Assembly: GCF_002272875.1 (NCBI RefSeq)
Contig: NZ_MLAN01000005.1
Span: 62,001-126,000 of the forward strand
Direction of reading: 5' to 3'
DNA: 64,000 nt
DNA from: Helicobacter sp. 11S02629-2
GTDB lineage: Bacteria > Campylobacterota > Campylobacteria > Campylobacterales > Helicobacteraceae
Below, in pieces: positions 1-8,591 of this stretch. The notes below the pieces were generated by a model. The model had not been told where the DNA came from, searched no databases, and worked only from the letters and a program-made list of their open reading frames with translations. Position numbers and translations under genes: made by a program. The first letter of the stretch is position 1, and the number at the start of each line of letters is the position of its first letter.

Positions 1-528
1 TGCTATCTCATTTAAACTTTGTGCATCCCCTAGAGTGTTGCCTAGATAGTAGCCAAAGTAGCTAAGCACTGCTACCCATACTAAAGCACCTAGTAAGGTA
101 TAAAGGCAAAACTTCCAAAGCTTCATCTTTGCAAGTCCTGCAGGAAGTGAGATATAGTGTCTTATAAGTGGCAAAAGACGCCCTATAAAAGTGCTTATAG
201 GTCCATGACGCATAAAAAAGCCTTCAGTTTTTAAAAGTGTGCTTTCTTTCATTAAAAAGTACTTGCCATATTTTAAGACTATAAGTCGCCCAAACTTTAA
301 GGCTATATAGTAGTTTATAAGTGCACCTGCTAAAGACCCTAGCGTACCAGAAAGTATAACTAAGCTCATATCCATCTTGCCTTGATAGACTAGATAACCA
401 GCAGGGATCATAACTACTTCGCTAGGAAGGGGGATGATGCTAGATTCTATAGCCATTAGGATAAAGATGCCAACGTAGCCTAAGGTGTCGATGGCGTCTA
501 TTATAAACTGAAGTATGCTAGCTATCAT
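1..528 (-). CDS. DedA family membrane protein, partial (C-terminus off the window)
   Basis: The reading frame runs from an ATG at 528 leftwards to base 1 without a stop, so 176 codons are visible and the C-terminus is missing. An AAAGGA ribosome site lies upstream of the ATG. The protein has the DedA/SNARE-associated signature: a short N-terminal helix, then ESSIIPLPSEVVMIPAG and, further on, a glycine-rich GxLxGALINYYIA segment and an FxGRLLPLIRHYISLPAG-like arginine/proline motif. DedA proteins are inner-membrane proteins linked to lipid flipping and proton-motive-force maintenance. It is a close paralogue of the next gene (661-1350) and both are on the same strand, 132 bases apart. Confidence 0.88.
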   Translation of the reverse strand, partial: MIASILQFIIDAIDTLGYVGIFILMAIESSIIPLPSEVVMIPAGYLVYQGKMDMSLVILSGTLGSLAGALINYYIALKFGRLIVLKYGKYFLMKESTLLKTEGFFMRHGPISTFIGRLLPLIRHYISLPAGLAKMKLWKFCLYTLLGALVWVAVLSYFGYYLGNTLGDAQSLNEIA

Positions 529-660
529 ATGTGATTAGATCCTTTAAAAAGCTTTTTAACTTTAAGTATAACAAAAGCTAAAAGGTTGTGGTTGTTTTCG
601 TTGCAAAGTGTTATGTTTGTAGACTATGTTAGTTTTTGTAGATTTTATAAAAAATAATTA

Positions 661-1350
661 CTACTTTTTAGATTCCATATCTTTAGACTTTTTAAGTCTT
701 ATAAGTAAAGCAGCAACTATGCCAATGACTACAACAACTGCTAAGACTATATAGATAATCAGTCTTGCTTTGTGTTTGATGTCTGCTTGCATACTATCTT
801 TAGTGTCCCCTACAAAAGCTCCTGCTATCTCATTTACATTATGTACGTTAGATAGGCTATGTCCAAGATAGTAGCCAAAGTAGCTAAGCACACACACCCA
901 TAAAAATGCCCCTATAAAAGTAAAAAAGCAAAACTTCCAAAGACTCATCTTTGCAAGTCCTGCAGGCAAAGATATATAGTGTCTTAGGACTGGAAAGAAG
1001 CGTGATACAAAGATACTAACTGAACCATACTTTGTAAAAAAGCCTTCAGTTTTTAAAAGTGTGCTTTCTTTTATAAGCACATATTTTCCATACTTTAAAA
1101 CTATCAAGCGCCCAAATTTATAAGCTATAAAGTAGTTTATAAGTGCACCAAAAAGAGAGCCTAGTGCACCTACTATCAAAAGTATAGGCATAGACATTTC
1201 ACCTTGATAGGCTAGATAACCAGCAGGGATCATAACTACTTCGCTAGGAAGAGGGATAAAACTAGATTCTATAGCCATTAATATAAAGATGCCAACGTAG
1301 CCTAAGTGGTCAATGATTTGAATGATGAAGTGCAGCACAGTGGCCATCAT
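661..1350 (-). CDS. DedA family membrane protein
   Basis: This 229-residue protein is a tandem paralogue of the partial gene at 1-528. It shows the DedA pattern: ESSFIPLPSEVVMIPAG near residues 28-44, a second hydrophobic segment, then SRFFPVLRHYISLPAG near 115-130 and a C-terminal transmembrane helix near 195-218 followed by a lysine-rich cytoplasmic tail. The family is thought to act in lipid transport and envelope stability; the substrate here is unknown. Start codons ATG ATG are adjacent at 1348-1350 and 1345-1347, and an AAGG lies about 11 bases upstream. Several blocks of 30-40 bases are nearly identical to the neighbouring copy, which suggests recent duplication or gene conversion. Confidence 0.9.
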   Translation of the reverse strand: MMATVLHFIIQIIDHLGYVGIFILMAIESSFIPLPSEVVMIPAGYLAYQGEMSMPILLIVGALGSLFGALINYFIAYKFGRLIVLKYGKYVLIKESTLLKTEGFFTKYGSVSIFVSRFFPVLRHYISLPAGLAKMSLWKFCFFTFIGAFLWVCVLSYFGYYLGHSLSNVHNVNEIAGAFVGDTKDSMQADIKHKARLIIYIVLAVVVVIGIVAALLIRLKKSKDMESKK

Positions 1351-1553
1351 GGCTTTTAAACCTTAACTAAAATTTTAGGCGTTTTATAACGTAGTATAAC
1401 TAAGCTATAATAAAAACTAATAACTTTGCTTTTTATATAAGATTACAAGCTTAAAAACTTAGTACTTAACTCACGCATTTTTCTTGCTTTTTTAGGCTGC
1501 TTTTTGTAGTCGCTATGACAAGAACTAAAAAGAATTAAATGGAGGTGATTATT

Positions 1554-2195
1554 ATGGAATCTGTATTTGATGGTGTGATGAAATTTTATGAAGAAGACTA
1601 CAACAAACACAAGAGTTTCTATGAAGGATTAAGAGAAAACAAGCCTCATATACTTTTTATCTCCTGCGTTGATGCAAGAGTAGATCCAAATCGCCTTGTG
1701 CAAGCAAAGCCCGGTGAGCTTTACGCAATAAGAAATCTTGGCAATATCATCCCGCCTTATGATGATCCAAATAACAGCGGTAGCATAGGAACTACTTCAG
1801 CCATAGAGTACGCAGTCTGCGTGCTAAATATAAAGACTATAATAATCTGCGGGCATAATAACTGTGGGGCGTGTCGATCTATATATAAAAGTGATGAAGA
1901 ACTTGATAGCCTTCCTCATGTAAAAAAGTGGCTTGAGTTTATGCATCCAGTGCGTGATAAAGTCTTAGCGTTAAATCCAGATTCTACAACTAAAAGACAG
2001 TGGATAACTGAGCTTTTAAACGTGCAGTATCAAATGCAAAATCTTCTTACTTATCCTTTTATAAGTGAGCGTTTTGATAGAGGGGCGTTGCAACTTTTTG
2101 GATGGTATTACACAATTGATAGTGGAGAGATACTAAACTATAATCCTATAACTCGTGAGTTTAAACCTATAACTCCAACTAGTTTAGATATGTAA
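1554..2195 (+). CDS. can: beta-class carbonic anhydrase
   Basis: This protein interconverts CO2 and bicarbonate in the cytoplasm. Zinc ligands of the beta class are visible: Cys38, with the Asp40/Arg42 dyad in CVDARVDPNR, then His101 and Cys104 in GHNNCGAC. The 213-residue length fits the family. An in-frame ATG at 1539 overlaps a perfect GGAGGTGA ribosome site, so the ATG at 1554, five bases behind it, is the likely start. It heads a rightward run with kdsA, ribH, nusB and pyrF, the same neighbours as HP0004 in H. pylori. Alpha- and gamma-type enzymes are encoded 21 kb away, so this one likely serves the cytoplasm. Confidence 0.95.
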   Translation: MESVFDGVMKFYEEDYNKHKSFYEGLRENKPHILFISCVDARVDPNRLVQAKPGELYAIRNLGNIIPPYDDPNNSGSIGTTSAIEYAVCVLNIKTIIICGHNNCGACRSIYKSDEELDSLPHVKKWLEFMHPVRDKVLALNPDSTTKRQWITELLNVQYQMQNLLTYPFISERFDRGALQLFGWYYTIDSGEILNYNPITREFKPITPTSLDM

Positions 2196-2216
2196 TTTTT
2201 AAATAAGGATAGGCAA

Positions 2217-3041
2217 ATGATACTAATGAGTGGACCTTGCGTCATAGAAAGCCTAGAGCAGTTAAAAAAGATAGCAGAAGGCCTAAGAAGCGTTGCAGAA
2301 AATGAAAATATAGACTTTTACTTTAAGGCAAGCTTTGATAAGGCTAATAGAACTAGCCTAGAGGCATATCGTGGCTTAGGTATGGATGAAGGCTTAAAAA
2401 TGCTTGAAACCATCAAAAAAGACTTTGGCTATAAGCTAATAACTGACATCCATGAAAGAGAGCAAGCAAAGGCTTTGAGTGAGGTAGTAGACATCATACA
2501 AATACCTGCTTTTTTATGCCGTCAAACTGACTTAATAGTTGAAGTAGCAAAGACAGATTGCATCATTAATATCAAAAAGGGACAGTTTATGAACCCAACT
2601 GATATGAAATATAGCGTCTTAAAAGCTTTAAAAACACGTGATCCTAATATAAAAGAAGCTAGTTTTGAAGATAGTAAAAAACATAGAATCTGGCTTACTG
2701 AAAGAGGTAACTCTTTTGGCTATGGCGCACTAGTTGTTGATATGAGATCACTAGTTATAATGCGTGATTTTGCACCTGTTGTATTTGATGCTACTCATAG
2801 TGTGCAAGCCCCTGGTGCTTTAGGTGGCAAAAGTGGAGGAGATAGCAAGTTTGCACCAATCTTAGCGCGTGGAGCAGCAGCTGTTGGAGTAGATGGCTTT
2901 TTTATGGAAACTCACTATGACCCAGAGCATGCACTAAGTGATGGGCCAAATATGATAAAAACTAAGGATATGGAATCTATAATGCTAACTTTGATTAGAA
3001 TCCAAAATCAGATTCCTCACGAGTTTAGAAGCAGACTATAA
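2217..3041 (+). CDS. kdsA: 3-deoxy-8-phosphooctulonate (KDO-8-P) synthase
   Basis: The enzyme condenses phosphoenolpyruvate with arabinose-5-phosphate to make KDO-8-phosphate, a precursor of the lipopolysaccharide inner core. The 274-residue sequence has SGPCVIES at the N-terminus, [12 protein letters not shown] near residues 40-51, [13 protein letters not shown] and the C-terminal [11 protein letters not shown] block. Cys8 in GPCVIE is the metal ligand that marks the metal-dependent class of this enzyme. It starts 21 bases behind the carbonic anhydrase with an AAGGA site upstream, and ribH follows after 24 bases, so it sits inside the operon. Confidence 0.96.
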   Translation: MILMSGPCVIESLEQLKKIAEGLRSVAENENIDFYFKASFDKANRTSLEAYRGLGMDEGLKMLETIKKDFGYKLITDIHEREQAKALSEVVDIIQIPAFLCRQTDLIVEVAKTDCIINIKKGQFMNPTDMKYSVLKALKTRDPNIKEASFEDSKKHRIWLTERGNSFGYGALVVDMRSLVIMRDFAPVVFDATHSVQAPGALGGKSGGDSKFAPILARGAAAVGVDGFFMETHYDPEHALSDGPNMIKTKDMESIMLTLIRIQNQIPHEFRSRL

Positions 3042-3065
3042 AACTAATAATAAAAAAGGAAATAC

Positions 3066-3533
3066 ATGTTAATAGAAGGAAAACTACGCCTTAAAGAAAG
3101 TGATAAGATAGCAGTTATAGCTTCAAGATTTAACTCACTAGTTACAGATAAGCTAATAGAAGGTGCAAAAGATAGCTTTATACGCCATGGTGGTAATGAG
3201 GCTAATCTTGATGTGATACTAGTTCCGGGGGCTTTTGAGCTGCCTTTTTTACTAGATAGAATCTTAAGCAGTGCTAACTATGATGGTGTTTGTGTTTTAG
3301 GGGCTATCATAAGAGGGGGCACTCCTCACTTTGACTATGTAAGCGCTGAAGCTACTAAAGGCGTGGCTAATGTCACTTTGAAGTATGGCGCAGCTGTAAG
3401 CTTTGGAATCTTAACTACTGATAACATAGACCAAGCCCTTGATCGAGCAGGCCTAAAAGCTGGTAATAAGGGCTTTGAAGCTATGAGTGCTTTAATTGAG
3501 CTACTAGATTTATATAGCAAACTGGATGTGTAG
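3066..3533 (+). CDS. ribH: 6,7-dimethyl-8-ribityllumazine synthase
   Basis: This 155-residue enzyme makes the lumazine precursor of riboflavin from a pyrimidine amine and a four-carbon phosphate. The family motifs are all present: RFN near residue 21, VPGAFELP near residues 53-60, [14 protein letters not shown] near 79-92 with the catalytic histidine, and the C-terminal [16 protein letters not shown]. Length matches the icosahedral lumazine synthases. It starts behind an AAGGA site. Only two bases separate its stop from the ATG of nusB, so translational coupling is likely. Confidence 0.96.
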   Translation: MLIEGKLRLKESDKIAVIASRFNSLVTDKLIEGAKDSFIRHGGNEANLDVILVPGAFELPFLLDRILSSANYDGVCVLGAIIRGGTPHFDYVSAEATKGVANVTLKYGAAVSFGILTTDNIDQALDRAGLKAGNKGFEAMSALIELLDLYSKLDV

Positions 3534-3535
3534 TA

Positions 3536-4720
3536 ATGGCCACGCGCTTTGATGCAAGGATATGCGTAGTTCAACTGCTTTATGCACAGGATTTAGAAAG
3601 TCTAGACTTTGTAGACAGGGCTGATGACTACTTTACTACTCAAAAGATTAAAAACAAACAAAAAGACTTTGCCAGTGCTTTGCTAAAAGGCATACTTTCT
3701 TTTAAAGATGAGATAGATTTGCTTATTAGGCATTTTTTGAAAGACTGGGACTTAGATAGGCTTGGAGTTTTGGAAAAGGCTATCTTAAGACTTGGGATTT
3801 ATGAAGTGCTTTTTACAGAGACTGATAACGCAGTAGCGATTAATGAATCCTTACAGCTTGTACGTGAGTTTTATAACGAAGAAAAAAAGACTATAAATTT
3901 AATAAATGGCATGTTAGATGCCATCTCTAAAACTAGCAAAGAAGACTTAGAAGACTTTAAGCTAAGTCAAAAAGAGCTACTTTTGCAAAAAGAAGAAGAG
4001 CAAAGATTAAAACTTGCTGCCTTAGAAAAAGAAGTAAATGCAAGAGAGAATATTAAAAAAGATAGGCTTAGACGCCGCCAAGATAGTAAGGGCACTAGAA
4101 GGGAAAGACCAAAAGAAGGTAGCTTTAAGGCTGGGGAGTTTAAAGATTTTAAAGACAAAAGACCTAGAAAAGAATCTTTTGGGGGCACTAAAGACTTTAA
4201 AAGAAAAGAGACAAGAGAAGAGTTTCAAAAAGAAGATTCTAAAAGAGGAAGCTTTAAAGATAAAGACTACAAAAAAAGAGACCTTAAAGATACTGGCTTT
4301 AAGAAGAACTTTAAAGACAAAAAAAGTTTTGGAGATAAAAACTATAAAGATAGAGATATAAAAGATAAAGATTCTAAAAATTTTAGAGATAAAAAAGATT
4401 TTAAGTTTGGCGATACAAGGGATAGTAGAGGTACAAGGGACTTTAAAAAAACATATAGAAGAGAGACCGATAAAAGAAAAGTAGAAGGAGAGAGGACAAG
4501 GGACTTTAAAGATAGTGCTTCTACAAGCTCTTCTAGAACTTTTAGGGCTAAAGGCTTTTCTAACCTTTCATCAACAACTACCATGTCTAATAAAGAATCT
4601 AAAAATACTCAAGAAAAACCAGTAAGTAAAAAGTCAAGGAGAGATAATGAAAACAAAACTGTGTATAGCCCTAGATCTACCGAGCAAAGAAGAAAACCTA
4701 TCCCTAGCAAAAAGCCTTAA
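3536..4720 (+). CDS. nusB: NusB transcription antitermination factor with a long charged C-terminal tail
   Basis: Residues 1 to about 132 are a normal NusB domain, including the ILRLGIYEV helix and AINESLQLVREFY. NusB binds boxA RNA with NusE/S10 for rRNA antitermination. NusB proteins are normally about 135-150 residues, but this frame continues to 394. The extra roughly 260 residues are low complexity and rich in Lys, Arg, Asp and Phe, with loose repeats such as KDFKDK, RDFKD and FKDKD, ending in a Ser/Thr-rich then basic stretch. The tail begins with a glutamate/lysine segment likely to be helical. It overlaps the start of pyrF by 74 bases in another frame. The function of the tail is unknown; RNA binding by a disordered basic region is one guess. 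Confidence 0.9.
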   Translation: MATRFDARICVVQLLYAQDLESLDFVDRADDYFTTQKIKNKQKDFASALLKGILSFKDEIDLLIRHFLKDWDLDRLGVLEKAILRLGIYEVLFTETDNAVAINESLQLVREFYNEEKKTINLINGMLDAISKTSKEDLEDFKLSQKELLLQKEEEQRLKLAALEKEVNARENIKKDRLRRRQDSKGTRRERPKEGSFKAGEFKDFKDKRPRKESFGGTKDFKRKETREEFQKEDSKRGSFKDKDYKKRDLKDTGFKKNFKDKKSFGDKNYKDRDIKDKDSKNFRDKKDFKFGDTRDSRGTRDFKKTYRRETDKRKVEGERTRDFKDSASTSSSRTFRAKGFSNLSSTTTMSNKESKNTQEKPVSKKSRRDNENKTVYSPRSTEQRRKPIPSKKP

Positions 4721-5333
4721 AACCCTTGGTAATATCACACTAAAAGTTGGCCTAAGAAGCTTTATAAGAGATGGCAAAGACTTTGTCTGTGAGCTTAAAA
4801 GCTTAGGCTTTAGTATATTTTTAGATCTAAAGCTTTATGATATACCTAATACTATGAATGATGCTTTGAAAGAGTGCATAAAGCTAGATGTTGACTTTTT
4901 AAGTGTGCACGCAAGTAGTGGGAGGGCAGCTTTAAGCTTGCTTACTAACACAGTTAAAGAACAAAAAAGTAATCTAAACTTAGTAGCCATAAGTGTCCTT
5001 ACTAGCTTTGATGAAAAGACTTTTTTAGAAGTTTATAACACTGATATAAAGCAAGGCACAAGCAAGCTTGCAACCCTTGCAAAAGACTGTAACTTGCCAG
5101 CTATTGTATGCTCTCCTCATGAGATAGAGTTAGTTAAAGCAAAGACACCGGGACTTTTTATCATCACTCCGGGTATCAGACTAGAAGAGGCAAAAGATGA
5201 TCAAAAAAGAGTGCTAACTCCCCTTGCTGCAAGAAGACTAGGCAGTGATATGATAGTAGTAGGCCGCCCAATCTATAAAGCTAGTAATCCACTAGAGGTA
5301 GCTTCTAAGATTCTAAAAGAGTTAAGTTTATAG
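4647..5333 (+). CDS. pyrF: orotidine 5'-phosphate decarboxylase
   Basis: The enzyme decarboxylates OMP to UMP, the last step of pyrimidine synthesis. The 228-residue protein starts with KLCIALDLP, carries the catalytic FLDLKLYDIPNT block near residues 58-69 with its Asp-Lys-Asp pattern, then the TPGIR and VVGRPIYKA phosphate-binding motifs. The ATG at 4647 has an AAGGAGAG site upstream and gives the normal N-terminus, so the start lies inside the nusB tail, 74 bases before the nusB stop. This supports translational coupling. A weak hairpin with AGATATC arms follows the stop but has no clear T-run. Confidence 0.95.
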   Translation: MKTKLCIALDLPSKEENLSLAKSLKTLGNITLKVGLRSFIRDGKDFVCELKSLGFSIFLDLKLYDIPNTMNDALKECIKLDVDFLSVHASSGRAALSLLTNTVKEQKSNLNLVAISVLTSFDEKTFLEVYNTDIKQGTSKLATLAKDCNLPAIVCSPHEIELVKAKTPGLFIITPGIRLEEAKDDQKRVLTPLAARRLGSDMIVVGRPIYKASNPLEVASKILKELSL

Positions 5334-5464
5334 GGGTTTAAAAGATATCACTTCTTAGATATCTGCTAGGTAGTTTTAAACACTTAAAGTAAGCAAGATA
5401 TAAAAAGCTTTGGAATCTAAAAAAATATTTTCAAAGTTTTTAAAAGTAAAGTTTTATTTAACGT

Positions 5465-5470
5465 TATAAT
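5465..5470 (+). promoter_or_regulatory. -10 promoter element for the acidic protein gene
   Basis: A perfect TATAAT lies 31 bases before the ATG at 5502, in an AT-rich stretch without a recognisable -35. Helicobacter housekeeping promoters usually have this form. Confidence 0.55.
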
Positions 5471-5501
5471 AGATCCATATACACCTCTATAAGGATCTAA
5501 C

Positions 5502-6398
5502 ATGGCACAGACTTTCAGTATAAAAGATACACACAAAAATCCATTAACTGTCGATGACCTACTTTTAGCCATGGATGACTTGCTAGTTTATAACATGGAT
5601 GCTGAAGATGTTAATGACATCTTATTAGCCCCACTTGATGAAGTGGACTTTTTATCTCTTGGAGTTGAAGGGCTAAGTGGTAGAGGCTTTCATCTTTGCT
5701 ATGAAGATGAAGCTTATAAGATCTCTTTTGCGACACCTTCTACTTTAGCAGACTGGAAGCTAGGCTTAGACTTTATGAAGCTTCTTGCTAAAAGACTAGA
5801 TTCCAAGATAGAAAATGAAGAGGGTAATATCTATAATAGTGATAATATAAACTATAACTACTTAGAAGATATAAGTGCTGGCTTAAAGTCCTTAATGGAG
5901 CAGACAAGTAATGGCGATAACTGCATCATCCTTGGTATAAATCACCCCATGTCCTTTAATAAAGAGATGATGGATAGCATCTTTGCTGCAGATGATCCCT
6001 TAAAAGCATTTAGCCTTATGCTTACAGAAAATCAAAACATAGATGCCTATTTTGTTAATCAGCAGTTTTATAAAGCACAAGAAGACGGTAAAGAATCTAG
6101 TGATATGCTTGCCCTTTATACCTTAACGCAAGACTTGCCAACGATACTTCCTTTGAAGCCAGAAGTAGAGTTTGAGTATGAAGACACTATAGATAAAGAC
6201 AAGATAGTTGGCTGGGAAGTGTGCTTAATAGCGATAAATGGGGATGAAGATGATATCGATAGCTTTGAAACACTTGGCTATGTAGACTATGATGACTTTA
6301 TAGCAAGACTTCCAAAGTCAAAGTATAAGCTTATAGATGCAAGCTATATACTAGTTGATAGGTTAGATAGAGCAGACCTAGATGCCTTGTTAGATTAA
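5502..6398 (+). CDS. acidic protein of unknown function
   Basis: I do not recognise this 298-residue protein with certainty. It has no signal peptide and no membrane helix, and it is rich in Asp and Glu. The N-terminal FSIKDTHKNPLTVDDLLLAMDDL and the general layout recall DUF4299-type proteins, but this is only an impression. The C-terminal half contains a run of acidic residues near NGDEDDIDSFETLGYVDYDDF. The start has an AAGGAT site eight bases upstream and a good TATAAT further back. It is a single gene: pyrF lies upstream on the same strand after 168 bases, and a convergent SMR gene follows. Confidence 0.8.
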   Translation: MAQTFSIKDTHKNPLTVDDLLLAMDDLLVYNMDAEDVNDILLAPLDEVDFLSLGVEGLSGRGFHLCYEDEAYKISFATPSTLADWKLGLDFMKLLAKRLDSKIENEEGNIYNSDNINYNYLEDISAGLKSLMEQTSNGDNCIILGINHPMSFNKEMMDSIFAADDPLKAFSLMLTENQNIDAYFVNQQFYKAQEDGKESSDMLALYTLTQDLPTILPLKPEVEFEYEDTIDKDKIVGWEVCLIAINGDEDDIDSFETLGYVDYDDFIARLPKSKYKLIDASYILVDRLDRADLDALLD

Positions 6399-6447
6399 GC
6401 CTAGTCTTTAAGCAAAAAAAGTAAGCAGTGTAAGATTTTATAAAAGC

Positions 6448-6756
6448 TTAGCTTTTTAGAACTATCACTGCTACTAGTATGATAACTATGCCTATATAGC
6501 CTATAAGCTTTAACCTTTGCTTTAAAAAAAATCCAGTAACCACACTTCCTATTATCCCTATAGAGCCCCATAAGACATAGGCAACTGATAGTTTTATACC
6601 CATGCTTAAAGCCGCACTTAAAAGTAAAAAGGAGATGATGACTAAGATAAGGGCTAAGATTCCAAGTTTGTAGCGCTTAAAGCCATTAGACTTAACTAAG
6701 ATAGCATTTGCTAAAACCTCTATAAGACCTGATATGCAAAGGATGATAAAAGACAT
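6448..6756 (-). CDS. SMR (small multidrug resistance) family transporter subunit
   Basis: This 102-residue protein has four predicted membrane helices and the SMR layout: an early glutamate in the first helix (ISGLIEVLANAILVKS), then SVAYVLWGSIGIIGSVV in helix three. SMR proteins export cationic compounds or guanidinium in exchange for protons, as homo- or heterodimers. The ATG follows an AAGGAG site that contains the stop codon of the upstream SMR gene, nine bases apart, so the two are made together and probably form a heterodimer. Confidence 0.87.
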   Translation of the reverse strand: MSFIILCISGLIEVLANAILVKSNGFKRYKLGILALILVIISFLLLSAALSMGIKLSVAYVLWGSIGIIGSVVTGFFLKQRLKLIGYIGIVIILVAVIVLKS

Positions 6757-6765
6757 ACTTACTCC

Positions 6766-7095
6766 TTAGTGCTTTTCGCCAACTATAACTAAGACTATGC
6801 CTATGAAGCCAAGTCCTACGCCTATGATTTCTTTTACACTCATATGTTCATGAAAGACAAAGATTGAGATTAAAAAGATAAGTATTAGCCCTGCTATCTC
6901 CCAGATACTATAAGCCACACTTAAGGCAATGTATTTTAAGCATAAGGCCAAAAAGACATAAGATATAAGTATCAAAACTATCATAGTAAGGTTTGCTAGG
7001 TAAGTATTTCCTATAGCTTTAAGTGAGTAAAGCGCTATAGCTTCAAAAACTATAGCTGGAAGTAAAAGCAAAAAGCCCTTTAGTTTAGTAAGCAT
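6766..7095 (-). CDS. SMR family transporter subunit, partner of the following gene
   Basis: The ATG at 7095 (MLTKLKGFLLLLPAIVFEAIALYSLK) has an AAGGAAA site upstream and gives a 109-residue, four-helix SMR protein; an earlier in-frame start at 7125 would add ten residues but lacks a good site. The helix-one glutamate (VFEAIALYSLKA) and the helix-three SVAYSIWEIAGLILI segment are typical. It is translated just before the second SMR gene (6448-6756). Paired SMR genes such as ebrAB and ykkCD need both partners for activity; the substrate here cannot be read from sequence. Confidence 0.86.
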   Translation of the reverse strand: MLTKLKGFLLLLPAIVFEAIALYSLKAIGNTYLANLTMIVLILISYVFLALCLKYIALSVAYSIWEIAGLILIFLISIFVFHEHMSVKEIIGVGLGFIGIVLVIVGEKH

Positions 7096-7176
7096 TAAAT
7101 CTTTCCTTGGGGTTGTATCAGGCAAAGATTCTAACTATTTGAAACTTACCGCTTGCTTACCTCTTATATTGCTATA

Positions 7177-8469
7177 TTAAAACTCTACTTTGCGTCTTGC
7201 TTTTATAAAAAGTGGCATAGCAAGCAAGGCTATAACTATAACTACTAAAAAATATATAGCAAGACCACTATGCATACTTTTGTGAAAAGTGCTAGCTATG
7301 ATTGGTGTTAGACCTCCAAAGATGGCATAGGCTATGTTATAAGATGACGAAAGCCCGCTAAATCTAACACTTGCAGGAAAGCACTGTGTGCCAATGATGG
7401 GTGTTAAGACTGTTATACCACTAAAAAGCGTAAGTATGATATATAAAGTCCAGATATTTGCTAGGGTATAGGTTGGTGCATAGATGGCATTTATAAAAAG
7501 ATAAGAGCTTATAGCAAGACCGATACTAGCTATTATCATGCAAGTTATAGGTCCTATCTTATCGCTAAAATAGCCTATAACCACGCATCCTATACACATG
7601 CAAACAATCGCACTCATCTGCATATAAATAGTTATCTCTTTTTCTATCTTAAGGCTATCTTGCATGAAGTTAGGCACAAGTAAAAGCAAGATAATGACGC
7701 AAGCTGTTAGTAGCCAAGTCATTGCCATATTAACTACAAAGCCAAGTTTGTGGTTTTTAAAAACTGTTTTTAGAGGAAGGGCACTAAGTGACTTTTCTTT
7801 TTGCATCTCTTTAAAGATGGGAGTTTCATGTAAAAAGCGTCTTAGATATATAGATATAACTCCAAAAACTCCCCCTAGTATAAAAGGTATACGCCAAGCA
7901 TAACTATGTATAGCCTCAGTGCTAAAAGCAGCATAGATGATAACTGTGACTATGCTTCCAAGTAAGATTCCACCTACTACTGAAGCAGTCACTAGCCCTA
8001 GGTTTGTGCCAGCATTATGCTTGCTGCTATGTTCTACTACAAAGACCCACGCCCCGGGTAGCTCACCACCTATAGCTATGCCTTGGAGGATTCTAATAAG
8101 GAGTAAGACTATAGGTGCAGCGTAGCCTATAAGATTAAAAGTAGGCATAAGACCTAGCACTAAAGTAGGTATGACCATAAGAAGGATTGAAAGCATAAAG
8201 ACGTTTTTGCGTCCTTTTTTATCTCCAAAGTGTGCCATTATGATACCGCCTAGTGGCCTTGCAAAATAGCCTGCAGCAAAGGCACCATAGACATTTAAAC
8301 TAGACCAGAAAGGACTTAAGTTAGCTGGAAAGAAAAGCTCTTGAAAGACTTTAGCAAAGAAGACAAAGATGATAAAGTCATAAAACTCTAGCATGCCACC
8401 TAGGGAAGAAAGGCTTAAGGTTTTTATATCTTGTCTTGTCATCTTTTTAGGCGATGTTAATTTTTGCAT
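7177..8469 (-). CDS. MFS transporter, metabolite:H+ symporter (ProP/KgtP-like) family
   Basis: This 430-residue protein has about twelve membrane helices. The loop between helices two and three carries the major facilitator signature as AHFGDKKGRK. LGGMLEFYDF in helix one and ARPLGGIIM are typical of the metabolite:H+ symporter subfamily, which includes ProP, KgtP and shikimate permeases. The likely substrate is an organic acid or osmolyte taken up with protons; I cannot say which. It is a single leftward gene between the SMR pair and nucT. Confidence 0.88.
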   Translation of the reverse strand: MQKLTSPKKMTRQDIKTLSLSSLGGMLEFYDFIIFVFFAKVFQELFFPANLSPFWSSLNVYGAFAAGYFARPLGGIIMAHFGDKKGRKNVFMLSILLMVIPTLVLGLMPTFNLIGYAAPIVLLLIRILQGIAIGGELPGAWVFVVEHSSKHNAGTNLGLVTASVVGGILLGSIVTVIIYAAFSTEAIHSYAWRIPFILGGVFGVISIYLRRFLHETPIFKEMQKEKSLSALPLKTVFKNHKLGFVVNMAMTWLLTACVIILLLLVPNFMQDSLKIEKEITIYMQMSAIVCMCIGCVVIGYFSDKIGPITCMIIASIGLAISSYLFINAIYAPTYTLANIWTLYIILTLFSGITVLTPIIGTQCFPASVRFSGLSSSYNIAYAIFGGLTPIIASTFHKSMHSGLAIYFLVVIVIALLAMPLFIKARRKVEF

Positions 8470-8591
8470 GATGTCAAAGAAACTCCGTTTTTGTTAGTAA
8501 AACGCCATCTTATCGTGATGGACTTGGAATCTATTCTACCTAAAAACTAGAGTTTGTTAATAAAAATTAGTATCTGCTTACGCATAAAGCT

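Noticed and set aside
4038-4361. A 107-codon + strand frame inside nusB, plus several minus-strand frames in the same place
   Set aside because: They are side effects of the repetitive AAAGACTTTAAA-like sequence of the NusB tail, lack ribosome sites and encode only low-complexity sequence.
5340-5366. AGATATC hairpin behind pyrF, considered as a terminator
   Set aside because: The stem has seven A/T-rich pairs and no clear T-run. Listed only as a weak possibility in the pyrF entry.
8503-8525. CCATC..GATGG hairpin between the MFS gene and nucT, considered as a nucT terminator
   Set aside because: The stem has only five base pairs and no T-run follows on the minus strand.
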